Assembly: GCF_014698145.1 (NCBI RefSeq)
Contig: NZ_JACJSM010000001.1
Location: 532,633-596,632, forward strand
Direction of reading: 5' to 3'
DNA from: Oscillatoria sp. FACHB-1406
GTDB lineage: Bacteria; Cyanobacteriota; Cyanobacteriia; Cyanobacteriales; Spirulinaceae
Length of the DNA stretch: 64,000 nt
In this document: positions 63,808 through 64,000 of the stretch, in pieces
Numbering within the stretch: the stretch's first letter is position 1
Layout: each line of letters opens with the position of its first letter
Program-made: the position numbers and the translations under genes
Notes under the pieces: generated by a model
Seen by the model: only the letters and a program-made list of their open reading frames with translations
Databases searched by the model: none
What the model was told of the DNA's origin: nothing

Positions 63808-64000
63808 TCAATTATCCATTGTCTCAATCACGCCTTCGGCCTCATGAACCAACCCTCGTAACTGCTCCAATAGCGCTGGGGAAGCAGAAGACCATAACTT
63901 GCGCTGATGGGCTTCTATAAGTCGTTCTGCCATATCCCGCAACGCCCAAGGATTCTTTTGTTGAATAAAATTTTGTACCTCCGGATCGAATAAATACGCC
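63808..64000 (-). CDS. cobaltochelatase CobN-like subunit, C-terminal end
   Basis: A reverse-strand frame open at the window edge encodes 63 or more residues with the C-terminal pattern AYLFDPEVQNFIQQKNPWALRDMAERLIEAHQRKLWS and LRGLVHEAEGVIE, matching the end of CobN/BchH-type magnesium or cobalt chelatase large subunits; the closest in memory is CobN, the cobaltochelatase subunit of cobalamin synthesis. The last codons (TMDN and stop) are read from an ATTATCC-type repeat. The main part lies outside the window, so the identification is moderate. Confidence 0.7.
   Translation of the reverse strand, partial: AYLFDPEVQNFIQQKNPWALRDMAERLIEAHQRKLWSSASPALLEQLRGLVHEAEGVIETMDN

Overview
The window is a chromosomal stretch of a cyanobacterium. 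The octamer GCGATCGC (the HIP1 site) occurs throughout the core genes, and the gene content is cyanobacterial: a CRR6-type NdhI maturation factor, plant-type [2Fe-2S] ferredoxin, BvdR-type biliverdin reductase, GlgC, DUF2949 and Uma2 proteins, a GspE-type ATPase, a PEP-CTERM protease and many toxin-antitoxin pairs. The genus cannot be fixed from the sequence. I see no rRNA, tRNA, CRISPR array, prophage or intact insertion sequence.

Layout. 1-12.7 kb: end of ribH, an HD-type hydrolase, an orphan HNH nuclease, rlmN, a two-subunit Na+/solute symporter (large subunit plus DUF4212), an ABC ATPase, a Uma2 nuclease with a heptad tail, phoH, khpA-like KH protein and rpsP. 12.8-20 kb: fasciclin protein, crr6, a GH57/DUF3536 hydrolase, a PRMT-like methyltransferase and glgC. 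20-32 kb is accessory: an NB-ARC STAND ATPase translationally coupled to a TPR protein, a UPF0175/DUF3368 pair, a LuxR-type HTH-TPR regulator, a secreted PEP-CTERM trypsin, an AT-rich three-gene cassette (von Willebrand-like lipoprotein, four-TM coiled-coil protein, GIY-YIG nuclease), and DUF433/DUF5615 and RHH/PIN modules. 32-39.3 kb: UDP-xylose synthesis genes (UDP-glucuronate decarboxylase and UDP-glucose dehydrogenase), two membrane transport-type proteins and a PfkB kinase. 39.4-41.8 kb: a probable type II restriction-modification pair. 41.8-64 kb: mltA, DUF456, an M48 peptidase, an Ap4A phosphorylase-like protein, a truncated PD-(D/E)XK gene against ychF, an Orn/Lys/Arg decarboxylase, bvdR, petF, a short GspE ATPase, a degenerate metallo-beta-lactamase protein, small cyanobacterial proteins, a GT39-TPR membrane protein, another DUF433/DUF5615 pair, an XRE regulator, trpB, a decayed kinase remnant, a lipoprotein and the C-terminus of a CobN-like chelatase.

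The window is rich in small dispersed repeats: two MITE-like families with terminal inverted repeats of about 100-108 bp, a perfect TGTATACA-centred palindrome found twice, both times between convergent genes, ATTATCC repeats sitting at stop codons, and repeats that have been absorbed in frame into coding sequences.

The best candidate for an undescribed system is the cassette at 27864-30480: three same-strand, closely spaced, AT-rich genes without HIP1 sites, pairing a MIDAS-type lipoprotein, a membrane coiled-coil protein and a nuclease, flanked by toxin-antitoxin debris and a broken duplicate of a regulator gene. The split NLR-like pair at 20185-23147 is second. Functions of both are inferred from domains and context only.
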